Part shown: in pieces, positions 58,458 to 64,000 of the stretch
Numbering within the stretch: position 1 is the stretch's first letter
How the letters are laid out: every line of letters begins with the position of its first letter
Assembly (NCBI RefSeq): GCF_963662255.1
Contig: NC_085059.1
Coordinates: forward strand, 6,295,234-6,359,233
Reading direction: 5' to 3'
Source: Cinclus cinclus
Lineage: Eukaryota > Chordata > Aves > Passeriformes > Cinclidae
Length of the DNA stretch: 64,000 nt
Notes under the pieces: model-generated
Told to the model about the DNA's origin: nothing
Seen by the model: the letters and a program-made list of their open reading frames with translations, nothing else
Databases searched by the model: none
Program-made: the position numbers and the translations under genes

Positions 58458-59922
58458 TCACGCGTGGCTTTTCACAACACTCTCCAGGGCCTTGCCCACT
58501 TCATCTGCACTTAGGTTGTTCAGTGGAATGCTCTTCTCCTTCCCAAACTCTGTGAGAAAACAGGGTGAGAGGGAGGCAGGTGTGTGGGTCCTTTCCTGGT
58601 GCAAGGGCACTGATGTCCCAACCCAGGCTCCCATCACCATCCCTTAACACTCACCATATCCCAGTGTCCCTCCCTGTGCCCAAGTTACCATTTCCACCTC
58701 ATTCTCCTTTCCCAGTCTCCTTTTATTAGCTCTTTCTGAGCAGACACATCCAAGAGCAGCCTTGTGCCTTCAGCCTCATCCCAGTAAGGTGCTGACCTCA
58801 GGAAAGCAGTGTGAAAACTCTGTTCCTACAGCTGCCCTGACCTGAACTGACCCAGGGCTCCATTTCCCTGCCACTCCCACCCACACACACAAGACTCCCT
58901 TCACTGGGAAACTTATGCTGAAAGAGTCATTGCATCTTTCCAAAAGTTTCAAAATCAATTCTTTTTCCAGCCCAGATGACTTTTGAGGAAAACAAATCAT
59001 TTCCAGAGGGGCTTTTCTGCTTCCTTCTGTTTCACTCAGAATAGTGAAAATAAAGGGTAAACAACCATACTTTTGTGTAGTGAATGGGATGGGGGTGGGA
59101 GATCGTGGCCAGAGGCTGGAACGCCCCTGCTGAGCACTGGGCGCGGTTCTGCTTCCCCCGGGTCACTTCCCTGAAGTGACCCCCACACCCTGGCTGAGGG
59201 CAGCTGGTCCCTCTCCACCATCCCTCCTGTAATCCCTGACCAGCCAGTGCAGTCACAGCTGAAATTCCTCCCTGGGAGGGTGAGAGGCCCTGGAACGGGC
59301 TGCCCAGAGGAGCCGTGGCAGTCCCAGCCCTGGAAGCCCAGGACCAGGCTGGACGGGGCTGGGAGCAGTCAGGTCCAGGGGAAGGTATCCCCGCTCACGG
59401 CACGAGGTGGCAGTGGGTGAGCTTTAAAATCACTCCTAACCAGAAAAGTGTGTGATTTCCCCCCATCACTGTTTTCCCGTGTCCGTCCTTTCCCTACCCA
59501 CGCCCTCCCTCTGGTCCTTCCCATAAATTCTGATGGTCCCCAAAGTCCCTTCCAACCCATGCCATGATAATTCCATGGTGCTTCCCAGCGGGCATCCCCT
59601 ACTCACCGTACCGAGCCCAGAGCTTGGGCTGGATACCGGAGCACTCGCGGATCAGGATCGGGAAGTCTGGATTTGCTTTCTTCAGAGTCACATAGTGCTG
59701 CTCGATAAATTCCCTGCGGAGGGAAGGAGGAGGGCGCGTCCCTGTGGCCCAGCTCGGGGGTGTCTCACTCCCCTGGAGGAGCACCCCCGGCCCCGTCCCG
59801 GCCCATCCCCGCGCTGACCTGACGCCCTGGCTGCCGGCGGAGCGCTGGCACAGGTGGATGCGGAGCTCCCTCAGCCCGCGGCCCAGCCCGCCCCCGATGC
59901 TCTTCACAGCGGCCGCCGCCAT
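58458..59922 (-). CDS. NDUFA2: NADH dehydrogenase 1 alpha subcomplex subunit 2
   Basis: Accessory subunit (B8) of mitochondrial complex I with a thioredoxin-like fold. Three exons in phase: 59819-59922, 59607-59713 and 58458-58549, giving 100 residues (human 99). Matching blocks are [45 protein letters not shown] and [11 protein letters not shown]. The first visible cysteine (HLCQRS) and the one in IRECS correspond to the two cysteines of the family. It faces TMCO6 tail-to-tail and shares a divergent promoter with IK. Confidence 0.97.
59245..59575 (+). mobile_element. CR1 3' fragment in NDUFA2 intron 2
   Basis: 'gaggccctggaacgggctgc', 'tggacggggctgggagcagt' and the terminal 'agtcccttccaacccatgcc'. 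Confidence 0.85.
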
Positions 59923-60111
59923 CTTCCCTGTCCGGACAACAGCGCGGGGCGGGACCGCGGGGCCTCCACCAATCGCAGCGCCCGCTGTGCCCTCTCTACC
60001 AATGGGAACGCTCGTTGTGATCGCACCCACCAATGGGAGCGCCCGCCGCAGAGCTCGCTGGGAAGGCAGCGCTGAGCGGAAGGGCCGCGCAGCAGAACAG
60101 GGAGCGCAGCG
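59923..60111. promoter_or_regulatory. Bidirectional NDUFA2/IK promoter with three CCAAT repeats
   Basis: Only 189 bp separate the two divergent start codons. CCAAT boxes lie at 59969-59973, 59999-60003 and 60030-60034, that is 30 and 31 bp apart, each starting a related unit of the form CCAATgggaNcgcYcg. The NDUFA2 start codon overlaps an AAGATGGCGGC (YY1-type) motif. The CpG island extends to about 60,460 in IK intron 1. No TATA box is seen. Confidence 0.85.
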
Positions 60112-63100
60112 ATGCCGGACCGGGACAGTGAGTTTGGGGATAGGGGACACGGGACATGGGGTACGGGGCATTCCCCGACACTCCCGGGGTCGTGACCCTT
60201 GGTCCGCGCGGGCGCTGTCGCGGCGCTTGGGGCGGTGCGGGTGACAGCGGCCCGGTGGGAGGGGCGGTGTACGGTGTAGGCCCAGCCTGCGCGGAGGAGC
60301 TGGGGGATCCCCGGGGCCCCGGTCCCGGTGCGAGGGACAGCTCTGCGGGGGGACGGGGAGCGGCCACAGTCCGTGGAGCCGGGCAGGGACCTGGCGGGCT
60401 GGGACCCCGCGGCAGCCCGGGGGTGAGGAGCTACGCGGGCAGGCGGTGGGGATGAGCCTCAGCGCGGGGATTGACACCGGGGGCACCCCGGGAGTGGGGC
60501 CGGCAGCTGTTTCAAGCCGTTGAGAGGATGTAGGGGCAGTCCCGGGGTGTGTGTGTGGGAGGAGGCCCTGGGACACCCCCTGGAAGGCACAGAGCCGCGG
60601 GGGTTCGGGGGGCGGTGGGTCTCGCTGTGGCACCGGGACCCCCCGTGTGCTGTGCACCTCCATCTCGGAGCTGCAGGTGGACGCCCTTCCCCTCCTGCTT
60701 TCTGCATGCGTGTGAAGCTGTGCAGGCAGTGCCTGAGCTCGCTCTCTCTCTCCTATCCCCTAGATGAACCGTTCTCCAATCCCCTGGCCCCCGAGGGCCA
60801 CGATGTGGACGACTCACACTCCTTCCACCAGTGAGTACAGCACTGGGGCACTGGGCTGGGACTGGACCAGCACTGTGGGATCCCAGGCTGGTTCCCATAG
60901 AGAAGCTGGAAGTTACTGGTGCACTCCAGCTTTTTGGGACCCATCTCAATCACACAGGACCTGCTTCTCCAGAGCTCTTAGGGAATGATGATTTCTGTTC
61001 CTTGTAGGTCCAAGCTGACCAATGAAGACTTCAGGAAGCTTCTCATGACCCCGCGGGCTGCGCCAACATCTGCGCCACCCTCCAAATCTCGCCACCATGA
61101 GTGAGTAGGGCTCTGTTTCACAGGTCCATGGGACAGTCCATGCCCCCTTTCCTCCTGGGGCTCTGTGCCCAGCTGATCCTCTCCCCTGCACTCTGCAGGG
61201 GAATATCTACAGGGGCTTTTGCCAATGAATGTGGGAAGTGGAAAAGCAGGTGGGTAAGGGCTCCTGTAAATAAAAGGGCAAGGCTTCATGGCTGTTAAGA
61301 CACTTTTGCAGGAGGCAGATTTGGTTTGGTGAAAATCAGTCTTTTCCCTTCCTTTCCCTGCCAACAGGGTGGAATTAAGGGGAAATTAAGGGTGAGAGAG
61401 TGTTCTCTTCCATCTCTGAGCACCTCAGTGCTCTGCTGTGTCTGAGGGACTGTTCTGTCCACCTGTCACCCATGTGGCTCTGCAGACTGTACATGTGTTT
61501 TTTCACCCTTTTCCAGGATGCCCCGGGAGTACAATGAGGATGAAGATCCAGCTGCTCGCAGGAGGAAGAAGAAAAGGTAAGTGGGGAAAGAGATGCAGCA
61601 AGACTTGTCATTATACATTATGTCCTGCCCATGGATGAGTTCTGATCTCTCGAGTTCCCAAAGAGGGCCTTGAGTGGATTATTTAAGAGCTTTGGAGAAG
61701 AGGTCAGGCTGAGGAACTGTCCCTGCTTATGGGAACAGCTGTGGAACGGCAGCAGTAGGATTGATGCCTAGAGGAGCTGGAACATAGGCTAGACAGTGTT
61801 AAAAGGAATAAAGTGGATATTTATTGAGGAGCCTTCAAAGGTCACACCCTGGCAGTACCAGTGCCACAGTCATGGCCCCTGCTTGGATGGCTCCAAGATG
61901 GAAGCAAAGGAGGGCTTGGTCACGAGATCTCACATTTTTATAGCTTTTAGTCCATTTGCATGCAGGAGTCAACTGTCCAGTTAATAGCCTCAAATTGTGA
62001 AGTTTCATCCTCCTTACTTGCTTGCTTATCCTCTCCTTTTTTCACGTTGTTTATGATTAGGGCCTGAAGTTTGAAGAAATTGTCCTTGAGTCCCCAGCTG
62101 GAACAGGACTGTTTTGTCTTCATTACCCTGTGGAAAGATCCTAGCAACCCTTAATACAAAACTAAAAGCGCACACCCAAGCAGAACAGAAAAACTTAAGT
62201 TTAAGGCATCAGGATGGGGCTGAAGCTTCACCTCCAGAAGAAGCAGGAGAGGCCCTATGGCTGCCTCAGAGAGCAGGGCAGTGGTGGGACATTGCACTCA
62301 TCACTGTGTGCTTTGGGGCAGGTATGCCCAGCAGGACTGCACTGGTCCCCTTCCCTGTGGAAGGGAGGTCGGAGCTTCTCCTTAGTTGGCCTTAGTACAA
62401 CAGTTTCCTCCAGGCTTGTTGTGTCCCATAGTGCCCTGGTGTGCTTTTGGGAAAGGGATTGGGAGCAGAATGGGTGTGTGTGAGGCCTCAGGGGCTGTTT
62501 CCTGACCCCAGAAACATGAACAGGTCACTGTTAACCCTGAGCTGTTTCCCACCCCCAGTTACTACGCGAAGCTGCGGCAACAGGAGATCGAGCGCGAGCG
62601 GGAGCTGGCAGAGAAGTACCGGGATCGAGCCAAGGAGAGGAGAGATGGAGTGAACAAGGACTATGAGGAGACAGAGCTGATCAGCACCACTGCCAACTAC
62701 AGGGCTGTGGGGCCCACAGCTGAGGCGTATGTGGGCTGTGGTGGGGCCTTGGCTCCCCAGGATGATCCAGGGGGGCTGCTCCTTATCTGGCTCCGTTCTC
62801 ATTGCATAGGGATAAATCTGCTGCGGAGAAGAGGAGACAGTTGATCCAGGAGTCCAAGTTCTTGGGTGGTGATATGGAGCACACTCACTTGGTGAAGGGT
62901 CTGGACTTTGCGCTGTTGCAGAAGGTGAGTGCAGGTATCACTGTGGTGCTCCTTCCCTGTCCTCTCCCACAGACACATAGGATGGGTGTTGGTGCTTGGT
63001 CTTGGCAGTGAGGATTTCCCTTCCTGGGAAGGGTTGCTGCAGGGCTGGGGATCTGATGGGGCTGACAGATGGGCAGCAATGGCACGGGTTGGGCTGTAAT

Positions 63101-63952
63101 GTGTGGATTTACTCTGCATTCAGGTACGGGCTGAGATTGCCAGCAAGGAGAAGGAAGAGGAGGAAATGATGGAGAAGCCCCAGAAAGAAACTAAGTGAGT
63201 GATTGAGTATTTTGCCTTTCTCAGTGCAGGTGCTTGCCAGAGAGGAGGATTCACTTGGCTCTAATACTTCTGTTTTCTGTTTCTGTTTAGGAAAGATGAA
63301 GATCCTGAGAACAAAATTGAATTTAAGACCCGGCTGGGTAAGACTGTGTGGATGTGACTGTTCCCCACCTTGTCTGTGCTGTAAATGTGGGAGATATCCT
63401 AGAGGGTGAATGGAGAAATTAAAACCATTGGAGGGGGAAGAGTCCCGAATTTGAAGACTGGAGGAAGTGTGTCCCTTAGGAGGCAGTTCTTGTGTTGCTG
63501 ATAAACTAAACACGCTTCACTTTGGGCTTGTCCTCTGCTTTCCCACACTTTTCCTTCTGTCCAGGCCGCAACATTTACCGCATCCTGTTCAAGAACAAGA
63601 CCTACGAGCGGAACGAGCTGTTCCTGCCAGGCAGGATGGCCTATGTGGTAGATCTGGATGATGAATATGCCGACACCGATATCCCCACCACGCTGATCCG
63701 CAGCAAGGCTGACTGCCCCACCATGGAGGTACTCAGCTGTTTTCCTGCTTCACCTCGCTGCTCTGAATTGGCCAGAACAGGTTTTGCTGGGAGGGGTTCC
63801 CTGTCAAGGGAGTGGGATGCTTCCTCATAGATTTCCCTTTCAGGCACAGACCACGCTGACCACCAATGACATCGTCATCAGCAAGCTCACACAGATCCTC
63901 TCCTATCTCAGACAAGGCACCCGCAACAAGAAGCTCAAGAAGAAAGACAAAG
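60112..63952 (+). CDS. IK: IK cytokine / RED splicing factor, 5' part
   Basis: Nuclear RED protein, a component of the spliceosomal B complex. Ten exons are visible in phase: 60112-60127, 60764-60830, 61008-61100, 61517-61576, 62559-62726, 62810-62924, 63124-63194, 63291-63337, 63565-63728 and 63844-63952. They encode about 303 residues of the expected roughly 557. Conserved blocks are [116 protein letters not shown] and [20 protein letters not shown]. The RE/RD-repeat region that names the protein lies beyond the right edge. All introns are short except 61,577-62,558, which holds a repeat-like insert. Confidence 0.97.
61790..62170. mobile_element. LTR-like insert in IK intron 4
   Basis: AT-richer block containing 'aataaagtggatatttattg', then 'ccttcaaaggtcacaccctg'. 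Such text is typical of avian endogenous retroviral LTRs around their polyadenylation region. No coding part is present. Edges and orientation are uncertain. Confidence 0.4.
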
Positions 63953-64000
63953 GTAGGAGGTGAAAGGAGACAAATGATAGGATTTTAGTGCTTGGAGCAT

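Overview
This window is bird genomic DNA. Intron-split vertebrate genes sit among many 3'-end fragments of CR1 LINEs, the dominant avian repeat, and CpG-island promoters start the housekeeping genes. The CR1 subfamilies and LTR-like pieces suggest a passerine, but that is an inference. Most of the gene content (UBE2D2, STING1, SLC35A4, CD14, TMCO6, NDUFA2, IK) corresponds to human 5q31, which I recall as chicken chromosome 13.

Layout, left to right. Positions 1-17,560 hold UBE2D2 on the minus strand: exons 1-5 are present and the last coding exons lie left of the window. Positions 17,600-24,400 are intergenic and filled with CR1 copies. STING1 (plus) follows at 24,648-30,541 with all six coding exons. 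After a repeat-rich spacer, a CpG promoter at about 35.2-35.47 kb drives one plus-strand locus that encodes two proteins: the 103-residue SLC35A4 microprotein (35,428-36,021) and then SLC35A4 itself (36,563-37,510). Convergent to it, on the minus strand at 38,684-43,641, is a 17-exon gene that I could assemble in full reading phase. It encodes a protein of about 618 residues with a degenerate kinesin motor and a coiled-coil tail, and I cannot name it with confidence. CD14 (minus, 46,901-48,253) follows, then TMCO6 (plus, 51,207-58,105), NDUFA2 (minus, 58,458-59,922) and IK (plus, 60,112 to beyond the right edge). NDUFA2 and IK share a 190-bp divergent promoter.

The genes do not form one pathway. 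Two are innate immune receptors or adaptors: STING1 senses cyclic dinucleotides, and CD14 is an LPS co-receptor. UBE2D2 is a ubiquitin E2, NDUFA2 a complex I subunit, IK/RED a splicing factor, and SLC35A4 and its microprotein are membrane proteins. The most unusual items are the nucleotide-site-less kinesin-like gene, the dicistronic SLC35A4 locus, an apparent frameshift in TMCO6 exon 1, a duplicated flank of CD14, and three promoter or intron segments built from internal duplications. An assembly gap of 200 N lies at 50,000-50,199.
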